Positions 23,224 through 34,734 of a DNA stretch of 64,000 nt are shown here, one piece after another. The notes under the pieces are model-generated. The model had not been told where the DNA came from. It did no database searches and was given only the letters and a program-made list of their open reading frames with translations. Position 1 is the first letter of the stretch; every line of letters starts with the position of its first letter. The translations under genes were made by a program, and so were the position numbers. The stretch is from Madurella fahalii (Eukaryota; Ascomycota; Sordariomycetes; Sordariales), in assembly GCA_029876055.1 (NCBI GenBank), contig CM056879.1:186001-250000 (forward strand), written 5' to 3'.

Positions 23224-26200
23224 CTATGGCTTTGCGACCTGCTCCTTGCGGAAGCACTTGAGGAAACCAAGCGGGATGATTAATTGGAAAAGCAGGCACA
23301 CCCAGAAAAACGGGCTGGCGGCGCCTGGCATGATACCCTGAGAGAAATCTGGGAATGTCGTGTGCGGCGAGAGAGCGTTGGGGCTTGTAGCACGCGCCAG
23401 CATGGTGAAGACGCTGCCCACAATCTGCGCCCAGATCAAGACGGTCAGCACGTGCTGTCTGGTGAGGGTCGCCAGCAGCAGCATGCCAAGGCCCACGCCC
23501 TGGATGTTGTCCAGAAGGCCTAGCCACAGCCAGAGACAGCGCGACAGGATGGCCGAGCCGACGGGACCGCCCGCCCAGGGGAGATACCAGCCGATGCCGC
23601 TGGTGCCCCAGAATTCCTGTGCCCAGCGGGGCGCACAGAGGCCGATAGCAAAGATGGGAAGCAGCCACGTGTGTTCATCCGAGAAGTGCGAAAACCCGTA
23701 CAGGACAATGGCCCAAAGCCCGACGTAGAACCCCAGCGCCAGCAGGACGATGCCCCAGCCCGGGACATGCTACGTATTGAAGAGGAACTGCCAACTGCGA
23801 CCATAGGGAGCGGACAGCCAGTAATTCTGCAGAATAATCATGACGAAAAACCATGGCACCACCTTCGACGGTAAAGCGAGATGTAAAAGCCGGGAATGGT
23901 GGCCGGGGATTGGCGGTAGAAGTCGGGCAGTCCAACGTAGAGAACGACGCCGATCCCCCAGAATACCACAGTGAGAGGAACACCAACCACAATAGCCTGT
24001 GGAACCTTGGACGTCCCAACAAATACCGTGGCGGTCGGGTCTGTGTCGGCCACGATCGAACCCCAATACCAGAGACCGATGCTGTAGACCTGCGCGAAGC
24101 CAGACACTACTAATGCACGCGTAATCCATTGTTTCGTGGGAGCGCCCCCTATCGGGAACCGGTTAGCACCGCACCGATCTGATGCAGGGAAATATAAGTT
24201 GTTATCCTACCTTCATCGCCAAAGTTCAAGGCAAACGACAGCGCGCCGCTGCTCGCGCCTACTGCGTAGAAGCAGGTCGCCGCGGCTTCGATGCGGTTGG
24301 TCACACGCCAGTCAGGGATGAACGGTGCAATGCCAATCAGGAGGAAGGCCAGCCCGAAAAAGCACCACGGCGCCGAAAGAGCGTAGACGGACTTGAAATT
24401 CCGTTCCATTCCCCACCACAGAAACGATGTCGCTATGTAGGTTGCGGCAACCATGTACAGTTTCTCTGGTGTCTGGCTGGTCTCGCCGGTCAGGAGAACG
24501 ATTTGGTATGAGCTAACGGAAATGATCTGGCCGAGTGCCAGCAGGAACGAATAGACTGGCCAGTCACCGATGCGGATAGACAGAAACCTAAGAGGCGCGG
24601 TCGTTAGAACAAAGCGAACTGTAGATGGCCGTTTTCTGGACTCACTTCTTCAAGCCCGTGGGTGCTTGGTATGCGTCGCCTAGCAAGAACTCGTCGCCTA
24701 CGACGCCGCCGGGGGGTGGCGACGTCTCAAACACTGACCGCGCTAGGCTACTCGGCGTCATACTGCGATGGCGTTGACGTCCCCGGCTTACCACAGACTC
24801 ATTCCTCCCTTGACCGTTTCTCGACGCTGGTCGGCTGTTTGCAGGAGTAACCATTCGAGATTCCCTGTGCCGGCCGAGTTTTGCGTCGCGGTATCTAGAG
24901 AACCATTCTTTCTCGCTCTTCCTCAAGAATACCTCGATACAGAGATCGCCGGCCGAATTCTCGGCGCTCAGGCCATCCAACATCTCTTCAAATATGGCAG
25001 AGTACTCGCCCTGCGAATCATTGAAGAACTGATCGACTTGCTGCAATTTCAAGTCATGCCTGTCGCCGACGACGTCGGGAAGGCTGAGTAGACTGCTGTT
25101 ACGATGGTTCGGTGAGAACGCGGGACGGGGGATGCCTAGCCCAAGATCGGAAGCTAGACCAGGTGAGGGCATGCCGTCCTTTTGCGCGCGAATGGCAAAG
25201 CTGTCAACGCTGACGGTGCTTTCCCGTGCCGTAGAGTTTCCGTATATACTCCCTCCGTTAGAACTCGTAAACGAAGCCCGAGGGGAGTTTGATCTTGTCC
25301 TTCCAGCCCACGGAGTCGATGGAGTCGGTAGGTCGGGCGTCGCCAACGCCCTTGGTATTGGCGTGGCGGCAGGGGATGGCGATAGAAGGTTGAAGTCGGG
25401 TCCGGGGCTGACGACTGAGAGGGGACTCTGTTCGACGTCGGTTCCCGTGCTGCTCCGGGAGGATGGCCGGGTCACATCCGGGCTAAGGCGTGGGCTCAGA
25501 GAGTCAAGCTTCTTCTTCTTCTTTTCTTTCTGGTGGATGCGGATTGACTCATTATAAAGCCCGTCCAATTGCTTGACCCATTGTGCAACGGGGAAGCGCT
25601 GCCTTGCACTCCAAGCTCGCATCAGGGCTCGTTTCGCCGCTCTGTTCAGGTACGTAGTATCAGATTAGCACCGCTCAAGGGGTTACGTAAGGGTCGGTAA
25701 ACTCACTTGCACTCGAGAGCCGAGATAATCGCTTGCCTGAGTTGTTGCAGAAGATGCGACGGGGTCATCGACTCGACTGTGTACCAAAAACCCGGCATTT
25801 GGCCGAGGCCTCCGACGCGCGCACCAACACCCAGAGCGCCCTTCCTTCCGAACTCCACCGCGACTAAGCCAAAGGGTTCGTCACGCGAAGGGATTAGGGC
25901 GAATTCCGCTCCGCTAAAGATATAGGGCGGGAGTTGTGTGAACTCGGGCTTGCTGAAAACCCTCTTTGGATATCTCTCCATTAGCTTCTCGAGCTTCAGC
26001 GCCGCGAACCGACCGTACAAGTCGATGACCGGGCCGACGCAGATGAGTTGAGTCTTGGGATACTTCTCCAGTATGCTTGGGGAAGATGTCGGCTATGAGG
26101 TCGACGCCCTTTTGCAGACTCCAGCGGCCGACAAAAACGAACAATTCTGCTGTATGATCAACTTCCAGGCCGGCCCACTCTTGCGCCTGGCGCCGAAGAT

Positions 26201-29200
26201 CGGCTCTCTTCTCTTCGAAGCTCTGGTCTACCTCAATGCCTTTGGATTGCTTTGAGACGCCCTGGCTGGGGTCCCACTCGGCCGTATCGGACGGGTCGGG
26301 ATTCGGGAGCTGGCCAATATTCTTTAAGCTCCAGAAGATGGGGTACCGGGCAAGGGAACGGCCACCGTACTTTCTTGATACGCCGACGGCTCCAAAGCCA
26401 CGCTGGTGGACACGAAGGTAACTCGCAGCAGCGTGGAGCAGGTTGAACACGGAGCCATACTGTATGTAGTCCTTGACGACATCTGGGGGCAGGTTGAAGA
26501 CGTCGCAGACCTCCTTCTGCTCCTCCGGCGTCCGCAGAGGCCACATGCCCTGGAACTCGGCGTTGTGTAGAGAAAGACAACAGGGTACGGTCTGCGGCAA
26601 TAGGTATAGTGGGGCAGCGGCGCCATGGTAATCATTAATGTGGTATATATCGACCGGGAATCGACGGATCGTTTCGGCAATACAGCTGTTCCAGGCTGCA
26701 TACAAGATGGCGCTCTCGATGTCATCCATACGGGCGATGTAAGGATCTGCTTTTGTCTGCTTGCGGAAGATGGGTGCATCGAGGATAACATAAGTGATGT
26801 TCTTGGAAGTGTAGTAGAAGACATTAATCTCGTACGGCTGGCCCATGACGTTGACGAACATTGGTTCCGCTGCTTCCATGCGATCCATCTGATACTCGAC
26901 GTCGCCGACTGCAGGTACAACCCAGATCAAGTTGACATGCGAGAGTGCAGACCCCATCAGCTGGGCCATAACACCCAAGCCTCCAATCTTGATCTTGATG
27001 CCGAGATCATCGATGTTGTACTCCATGGTTGCAATCAGCACCGTCCGCCGGCCACTAGTGCCGCCAACAGGGGCGGGAGCGTTGCTAGGCGGCAGCGTGG
27101 ATGAGATAGCGTTCATCTCGACGCCTTTTGAAAAGGGTGACTTTAAGTCAAGTTTTGAGAGGTTACCGGACCCAAGAGGAAGCCATCCTTTGGTGGTAAA
27201 TCCGGACTTGTTGATCTTAACCCGGTAGAAGCTACGAACGTAGATCCGCCCAGCCAAGGCGGCAAGCAAGACAGGGAGGATGGCGAGGAGAGTGAACAAC
27301 AGAATCTGGACGCCGACATGCCCGGAGGGAACGTAGTCGAATCTCCACGTAGCGTCGTTGTAGGAGAGCGCCGGCATTGGCGGCGGCGTTGTGATGTTGA
27401 CAACGTTCTTGGCCAGGCTGCTGGGAGGAAGGCGATCCACAATACCATCGGAGTCAATATCCCCAAAGATAAAGCCGACATCTGGCTGATTGTCCGGATT
27501 GATGCCCCAAATGTTGAGTTGGAAGTTCACCGGCCATTCATGCATGTAGTGGAGCGTCCAGGTATGGTGGTAGACAAGATCCATCGAGCCGGGCAGCCCG
27601 GCGTCATACCCCCACTTGTTGTACGGGCCATGTATTTTTATGTGAGGAAAGCCGCATTCAAAAGAGACATCATTGCTGTCGCAACTCTGAATGAAGGCCG
27701 AGGAACCCAAAGGCTTGCTGAAATACTGGACCATCAAATGCTTTCCAGGCCACTCCTGTAGCGGGGTCCCGGACCAAGCCTGCTCGGTGATGGGATCCTT
27801 GGTGCCCTCTCCCTTGTACGGATTCCATGAGCTCCAGGTTGATCCCCAATTGGTGCTGTATCGCCATTGTGTAGCCCCGGGGGCGCTGTGCTTGACGTAC
27901 ATAGATTCGCCCTCCAAGACGAGGAGATTGCGCGAGTAATTGCCCGTAGTAGGGAAGACAACAGGGTTGTCAGGCTTGCCAAAGCGGAGCAAGAAATGAT
28001 CGGTCACGTTTGTCCAAACCCTGTCCGCCGACCAGGCGTTGGCAACTGTGATCTTCACGATTCCGTCCGGGACATTCCGCAAGCTGGTAGTGAGCTTCCA
28101 AGCGGACTGAATCGCTCCCGTGTACGGTATCTTCTCTCTTGGTGTGAACCTGCTACAAACAGGCGTGTCAAACTCGACACCGGTGCCGTTGGTCTCGCTA
28201 TTTGTAATGACCACGGCTGACAGGGCATCTGTGACCGAACCGCAGTCCATTGGAACGTTGAACTCAAGACCGATGTCGATTCTACCACCGGCATTTGTTG
28301 AGTCGATGGGTCGATCGTGGCCGGGCTCAAACTTAGTGATCATGGGCGCTGGCTTTACCCACAGCTCAGGTTGGACGTAGGCGCGGAATTCGTACGGCTC
28401 CATTGTGATTTTGCTAAGACAGCCAGCGCTCTTGCCCCCGGTGAATCCATTAGGTCTTGTCGAGGACTCGAGCCGGATCGGCTTGTCGTCGCCAAGCAGA
28501 TTTCTGACCTCGGAACCGGCATCGAAGGGCGAGATGAACGCCGTTGATTGATTTCCGCAATCGAATTCGTACGTCACGCGGTCTGGGCGGTTGTGGTAAA
28601 CCAGCCAAACTGGGGTATCCGGCTCATCCTGCACACCCGCGAACATGCCACGGGCAACGCTCCAGATGCCAAATTCCGTCTCCTGCGAGCTCCCGTTGAC
28701 CAAACGAAATGTAGTTTGTTTGGCGAGAGTTTCGAGCAGCCAGCCGTGCTCTAGCACCGGCAACGCGTCGTGGAGGGCGAACATGTGGCGGAAGATGTTA
28801 CGCAGCGGTGCCGAAGGATCACGGTGATCCCAAGCAACGGTTTCGTCGTGGCAACACTCACGTCCTTTCGTAATATGCCAGCCGATGTATTGGTCGACCG
28901 TGAGACCAAAACAGCCGTGAGTCTTCCACGCTGGGGAAGGGGCAAAGGCCTGACGACCGTAGACGTAGTTTGACGCCGTACCATCCAGAGCGTAGAGAGC
29001 CTGCTCCTCTCCGTAATACACCAAAGGCGCCCCGGGCAAGAGGAGGGTCGTGATGAAGTAGGCAAGGAGCATGCGCTCGACGCCTTGCTCAATGGCAGGC
29101 CAGCGGAAGACATCCTGGTTGGTTGCACCGTACAAGTGGCGGGGGTCAAACTCATTTGTGTAAGCGTTGTGGAAGTCGTTGGTGAGAACCATGCGATTCC

Positions 29201-30673
29201 AGGTCTCGGCCCAATCTAGAGGTAAATCGTGCCCTGCTTCCAGATTGCCGCTCAGGCCGAGGAAGCGCGTCATGAAACGGTATATTGAGTAGTGAAAGGC
29301 ACCGGCGTCAAGCGCGCTGTTGCCAGGCTCGCGGATGAATGACCCAGAGTCAGCCGAGGTTGTAGTCAGAGTCATCGCGTCGGCCAAGGTCAAGGCATTA
29401 GCCATGCGTGGCTCCCGTCCACGGCCTAGATAAATAGACCCAAGCGTGTTGCCGCTAGTGATCTCGCCGAAGACGACAAAATTGGTCTTGTTGAAGCGGC
29501 CGGCGCATTTCCGCATGGCAGAGCTAAAGGATGCCTGTGCGTCAACCGTGACCTGAACAGCCTTGTCGATACGGAAGCCGTCGATATCCAGGACGGCGAT
29601 AGCCATGCACGAGAAGTGCTCGATGCGAGCAGCCACGGAGGGTTCCCAGTCGCGGAGACGATCTTGTACCGAGGCAAACTTTGCGAGCTGACGTTGCCAG
29701 TCGGGAAAGACACCGAAAGCCTCAATATCACCGTATTGATCAAAGTCGCTATCATAGCAGCCCACGAGCCCCTCCGGCTCGAGCGTTGTACCATCCTCGT
29801 TCCAGAACTGGGGGTAGTCGCAGGTCGCGTTGTACTCGTTACCGATGTCGAAGTCGAGGTAGCGCCTCGATGTCTTCCACAGTACCTTGTGTTCCGCAAC
29901 GTGGAATGGCGTGCTCTCGTTGAGATAGCCTTCGAACCCAATCAAGTCGCTCATCCTGTACAATGATAGTCAGACATCTGCCTCCTAAGCCGAGGGGCAG
30001 GTTCCGCCTTACGTCGCCATGGTGTTGTCCAACACCACCCACATGCCGCGGCGGTGAATCTCATCGATAACCTCCTGCCAAAGTTTGATGGTGCCGAAGT
30101 GTTTGTCGAGAAGGGTGAGATCAACGGGCTAAATATGTCAGTTCGGCACTTCCCACGGGCAGGGCAGGGACTTGAACGCACCGAGTATGAGTCGGCTCCC
30201 CATGGCAGGTTGATGAACGGAGACCCCGCGATATAGAGACCCTATTTTGCCGTCAGGACAGTGAAATCTCGGGTTGTCGACTGGTGATGTTGAGGATGTA
30301 CCTTGATGCCCATGCCAGCAATGTAGTCCAACGAATCCCTCAGACCTTCGAGATCGCCGCCGAACCGGAGCTGGGTGCTCATCATGTCGGTCTCGTAGAT
30401 TGTGCCATTGATATCATCGTTTTGTGGGTCGCCGTTTACAAAGCGGTCCAGGAAGATTGTGTAGAAGGGAAATCTCCAATTCTTTGGAGACTCGGCGTAC
30501 TGGAAGCCATCCGGCCGCTGGCCCCAGTAGTCGAGAGGGTTCTTGGCCGTCCGGTTGCTATTGAGGTTGTAGTCAACCTCACTCGCATCAAATCTCAAGC
30601 CGGAAACGAGTGTTGTTGTTGCTACAAGGATGGTAATAAGGAGTGGACCAAAATGGAACGAGAGCCGAGTCAT
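23224..30673 (-). CDS. ags1: Alpha-1,3-glucan synthase, apparently disrupted
   Basis: Minus-strand exons: 30673-30302, 30241-30182, 30128-30013, 29955-25707, 25641-24646, 24587-24211 and 24148-23224. If the lesions are ignored the product would be about 2364 residues, the family size. Order: signal peptide; extracellular GH13-like domain (GIKGLYIAGSPFINLPW, DIDGFRIDKA, VFGEITSG); a membrane span (ILLFTLLAILPVLLAALAG); cytosolic GT5-type synthase (ATMEYNIDDLGIKIKIGGLG, SLQKGVDLIAD, SRDEPFGLVAVEFGRKGALG); a Ser-rich linker; and a multi-span C-terminal domain (RIGDWPVYSFLLALGQI). It makes cell-wall alpha-1,3-glucan at the plasma membrane. An extra base at about 26077, a missing base at about 23868 and an in-frame TAG at 23772-23770 break the frame. 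The exon 4 length is one base off phase, which shows the first lesion independently. It is divergent from an amyD-type gene. Confidence 0.9.
23770..23772 (-). other. In-frame stop codon in the glucan synthase C-terminal domain
   Basis: A TAG interrupts the conserved run SAPYGRSWQFLFNT / HVPGWGIVLLAL, in the same frame on both sides. One base change from a lysine codon would account for it. Confidence 0.75.
23863..23873 (-). other. Second frameshift lesion in the glucan synthase C-terminal domain
   Basis: The frame reads PGFYISLYRR and then loses similarity; the expected KVVPWFFVMIILQNYW follows in another frame. One base appears to be missing near 23868. The final exon is one base short of phase, consistent with this. 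Confidence 0.75.
26071..26084 (-). other. Frameshift lesion in the glucan synthase GT domain
   Basis: Up to here the frame reads VDLIADIFPK; the conserved continuation (LEKYPKTQLICVGPVIDLYG) is found only in the next frame. The switch needs removal of one base in a TT (plus strand, 26077-26078). No intron can explain it because the conserved sequence is contiguous. Confidence 0.8.
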
Positions 30674-32637
30674 CGTCACGGTCGCTCACCTCTCATGGGA
30701 GCGACGCAGGATGGCAAACGAGAGACAAGAGAACGGGAGAAACAACAAGGAGGACACCACTCCAAGATCAAGGCGCACCAGCGAGAGACAACGAGCGACA
30801 TGAAGTTGGAAAGGAAAAATGATGTGCTGATCTGGGCGGGAAAGGAGCTTCAAGAGCAACCCCTTGTTTGTCAAACAACCCCACGACGGCCACTTGTTTG
30901 AGATCCCAGTTCCATCTCGGGACGGGGGCATGGATAAGCAGCGTCGATGTTGAAAGGACTTTGGGGCACAGCCATCTATCGTGCCTTGCTATCCACCGCT
31001 CGGAGCGTGGATATAACCCAGTCGACCGATCCCACTAACGCGAGATATTCTGCGGCTCGCCTATCCATTCTCCACCGTCCTTTCCACCTCTCCCGGTATG
31101 CCCCTTAAATAATGTCATCCTCATCGAAGTCCACTCCCATCGAAGCAACGGCATGTACTGTACCGAGATCACAACGAGGGGGCAGGATTGGGTGGTCAGC
31201 GTGTGGGTGATGCCGCTTTCTCAGAGGCATGCCGTCAACTGCGTGCCTGTGCGTCCAGAGTCGTCGTCCCTAGCAGTTGAAGCGAGAGTGGGCGCCAAGA
31301 CTGCAGTCCAGGCCTACACGGCTCGAATCATGTCGTTGCAAAACCTGCGTCTGTGGAGCATCCCATCTCTCCCTTCGCCATCAGGAGCACAACGCATTAT
31401 CATTCCCTCAGGAAGCCAGGATCCCCCTCGTCCCGCAGTCGTCTCGATACGAGACTCGGCTTGCATGGGCTCCAGACTTGTGGTACATGTACATCCCATC
31501 GAACAACAATCGACCCACACCATCGGCCGGCTTCCAAAGCCGAGAGATCTTTGCACGTGCCGCACCGCCGGGCCCGGATCGGCATTGTTTGGTCGGCCTT
31601 TCCACGTCCAAGTCGTTTGCGTGTGTGGCAACAGCTAAAACCATTCCGAGCGCGGCTGTTCAAGCGATTCGTTATCGATGCCGAATGGGTTATTGCGGGG
31701 TGTGTCGCCTCGTGGTGAAGTTGCCTTGGTTTGCTTTCCTGCTGCTGCCCCGAACCCCACCATACGCTTTTTTTGCTCGCAGCAGCCCCACCATGCCAGG
31801 CCCATGTTGCAGCGACGCCCCTGCTCTTGCATCCGCGTCAGGTGGCGCTTCCCGGGCCAGTCTTGTGCTGTGGCGCTCGGGAAATCAACAACCTCACTCG
31901 CTCTCCATGGGTGACAGCCCACGGATCGAACCCGCGTGTGGTGAAGAATGAGTGGTAGGAAAAATGCATGCTCCACCGGCCTACCGCAAAATCTCCCCGA
32001 CGAGGGGCTCCTGGCCTTTTCTTCACATTTCCCCCCCTGATAATCACAACACCGCAAGCCCTCCGTATCTTGTCTCGGCAAATCAGGGTCACAAGCACGA
32101 CTCAGTTTTCGGGCATCCCGGGAGCAACATGGCCTCCACACCTGGGAAGACGTCCAAAACAGTGATTTCGTATTTCCCTGGACCATGGAGAAAATGTCGG
32201 ATCTTAGGGCACCCTTCCAAGCGGGTTCGGATAGCCCTCGGCTACGGCCAACTGTTGCCCGTTGGATCGAATATCGGTATGCTTCATCTTCCTCAGCCTC
32301 TCGCAGAACCACGTTCCCGTCCGTCTGCCCAACGGCGTCTGTACTCTCGTTCAACAAAATAGAACCGCCCAGGCGCTTCGTTACACTCGTTTTGTTCCTG
32401 CTGGTGCTTCTGTATCAAATTCTGCTACGAGTTGGTGAGACGAAGAAGATCGTTACGTGAGTATCCGGCGCAGGTCACTCGTTAAACAAGATACCGGCGC
32501 TTTCGAACGTGCCGTTCACATTAATATTCAAGCATCCCGGCTACGGGATACCGTGCTTGCGGTTCTCCCGTTGCATCACTCGAGCACAGCTGAAATAAGA
32601 GGTCCCGTGGCGTTGTCAGCTCTACCGACGCGCCACC
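30674..32637. promoter_or_regulatory. Shared divergent promoter region of glucan synthase and amyD-type genes
   Basis: About 1.96 kb separates the two start codons, which face away from each other. Small open frames (31153-31638, 31277-31951, 31635-32357) have no family pattern. A CTTAAATAAT element is near 31106-31115. No RNA gene could be folded. A joint promoter is inferred from layout only. Confidence 0.5.
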
Positions 32638-34362
32638 ATGCGATCTTCGATCATCAACGTAACCGCCGCGGCAGCCCTGGCCTTCTCGGGGTTGTCTTTC
32701 GCGGCTGATACCGCCGAGTGGAAGTCTCGATCCATCTACCAGGTCATGATCGATCGTTACGCACGCACAGATGGTTCCACGACGGCGGAATGCGAGATGC
32801 ACCTGTTCTGCGGTGGCACATGGAAGGGTCTCAGGAACAAGCTTGACTATATCCAGGGTGAGTAGCTGCCGTGTCATTCCTTTGGTCTCTGCTTGTGGGC
32901 CAACACTCCATGCAGATATGGGCTTTACCGCCGTCCAGATCAGCCCTATCGTCAAGAACATCGACGACCATACCGCGGTTGGCGATGCATACCACGGGTA
33001 CTGGTCGTTGGACAATTACGCCCTCAATGACCGTTTCGGTACCAAGGACGAGTTCAAGGACCTCGTAGCCGAGCTGCACAAGCGCGATATCCTGCTCATG
33101 GTTGACGTCGTCGTCAACAACATGGTTCAAGCTTTCGATAACGTCGTCCCTCCCAAGATTGACTACTCCAAGTTCAACCCATTCGACGACGAAAAGTACT
33201 TTCATCCGTACTGTAACGTCACCCAGTGGGAGAACTCCACCGCTTACCAAAACTGCTGGCTTTACCCTTACGGCGTCGTCCTCGCAGACTTGAAGACAGA
33301 ATCCCCGGCTGTTGTGGAAGAGTTGAGCAAGTGGGTCAAGGACCTCGTGGCCAACTACTCGATTGACGGTCTCCGTATCGACGCCGCTAAGCATGTTAAC
33401 GACGAGTTCCTCCCCGCATTTGTGGAGGCGGCTGGTGTGTTCGCCTTTGGCGAAGTTCTATCGGGCTTGACCGAAGATATGTGCCGGTACCAGACCCTCG
33501 GGCTGCTTCCGGGCATGCCGAACTACTTGGAGTACTACCCACTGAACGAGGCGTTCAACGGTGGATCGCTTGTGGACGTCGCCAAGATGCACAATGAAGC
33601 CGCAACGGGCTGCAATGACACGGCTCTGCTCGGAAGCTTCATCGAGAACCACGACATGCCTCGGTTCGCCAACCGGAATGATGATCTGGCGCTGGCTAAG
33701 AACGCCATGACGTACATTCTCCTGAACGACGGCATTCCCACAGGTAAGCCACATCCTTCGAACTTTGTTACTGGGCCACGGATCGGAAGACCAACCTCTA
33801 AATTCCCTGTACAGTCTACCAGGGCCAAGAGCAGCACTTCGACGGCAACCATACGCCTTTTAACCGAGAACCCCTCTGGAGCTCCGGCTACGATAAGAAG
33901 GCCCCGCTCTATGTTCTGGCGTCGTCGTTGAACAAGGTCCGCAACAACGCCATCAAGCTCTCCCCCGAATACCTTTTGACGCCGTCTGAGACACTTTGGG
34001 CCGATGTCAACCACCTCTGCCTGAAGAAGGGCCCTTACGGCAGCCAGGTCGTCTGGTGCATCAACAACAAGAGCAGCAACGGTGATAGCTACGAAGTCAG
34101 CATCGGTGGTTTCCAACCGAATGACAAGGTTATCGAAGTGTTGGGTTGCAGGTCCAACACAGCCGATGCCGCGGGCAATGTGACCATGTACATGGGCCAG
34201 GGCGAGCCGAAGGTGTACGTCCCGGCCGATGCGCTCGAGGGCACCGACATTTGTAGCGAGACCACCAAAGACGCACCAAGTAATGGTGCCACTACCTTGG
34301 GAGTTACCGGCAGGCTACTCACGGCTGTTGCGGTTGGGTGGGCTGCGGTGCTCGTTGCATAA
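32638..34362 (+). CDS. amyD: GPI-anchored GH13 alpha-amylase / 4-alpha-glucanotransferase-like protein (AmyD type)
   Basis: Three exons, 32638-32857, 32916-33743 and 33815-34362, coding for 531 residues. GCCACCATGC gives a strong start context. A signal peptide (about residues 1-22) precedes a GH13 barrel starting WKSRSIYQVMIDRYA. Catalytic residues are Asp229 in DGLRIDAAKH, Glu253 in FAFGEVLSG and Asp320 in FIENHDMPRF. In conserved region I the usual DVVxNH reads DVVVNN, so the substrate-binding His is Asn142. The C-terminus has a Ser/Gly/Asn site followed by a hydrophobic tail (GRLLTAVAVGWAAVLVA), a GPI-anchor signal. These traits match fungal AmyD/AgtA enzymes, which act on alpha-glucan primers or chains at the cell wall. 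The gene is divergent from the alpha-1,3-glucan synthase. It looks intact. Confidence 0.9.
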
Positions 34363-34734
34363 GGCAGATTACGAACGGTACTAGTTCATTGTGCTCTGGG
34401 TCGAGGTATAGTAAATTGTGAGCATCCAGTTCTCCCGGTCGTTTCTCATTATGTGTATATTTCTACGAGGGCCCGCCTCACGCTATACCATTCTTTCTTG
34501 GAGTTTCTGTAACGTGTGTGGCCAGCATATGATCAGTCTTTCTAGCCTAGTGCTGATGCAATCCTCCCCTCCAGTAGCAATGGATCCATACCTAGCCATT
34601 CGGTGCTAGCGGCCGCTCCATCCGTGAAGTCTTTAAGACCTTTTCAATCCCAGCCCCCGTAAGGCATAGAAATCAAAGTTTTTGGAAGAAAAATAATCAA
34701 CCCCACCATCATCCCGGTACAGTACATCTTCCTC
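34363..34734. other. Convergent intergenic region
   Basis: About 370 bp between the 3' ends of the amyD-type gene and the MFS gene. It should hold both polyadenylation regions. Nothing else was seen. Confidence 0.5.

Noticed and set aside
31880..31960. Minus-strand sequence resembling a tRNA T arm (CGCGG-TTCGATC-CGTGG type)
   Set aside because: A B-box-like match is present, but no pairing acceptor stem, D arm or anticodon arm could be found within 100 bases.
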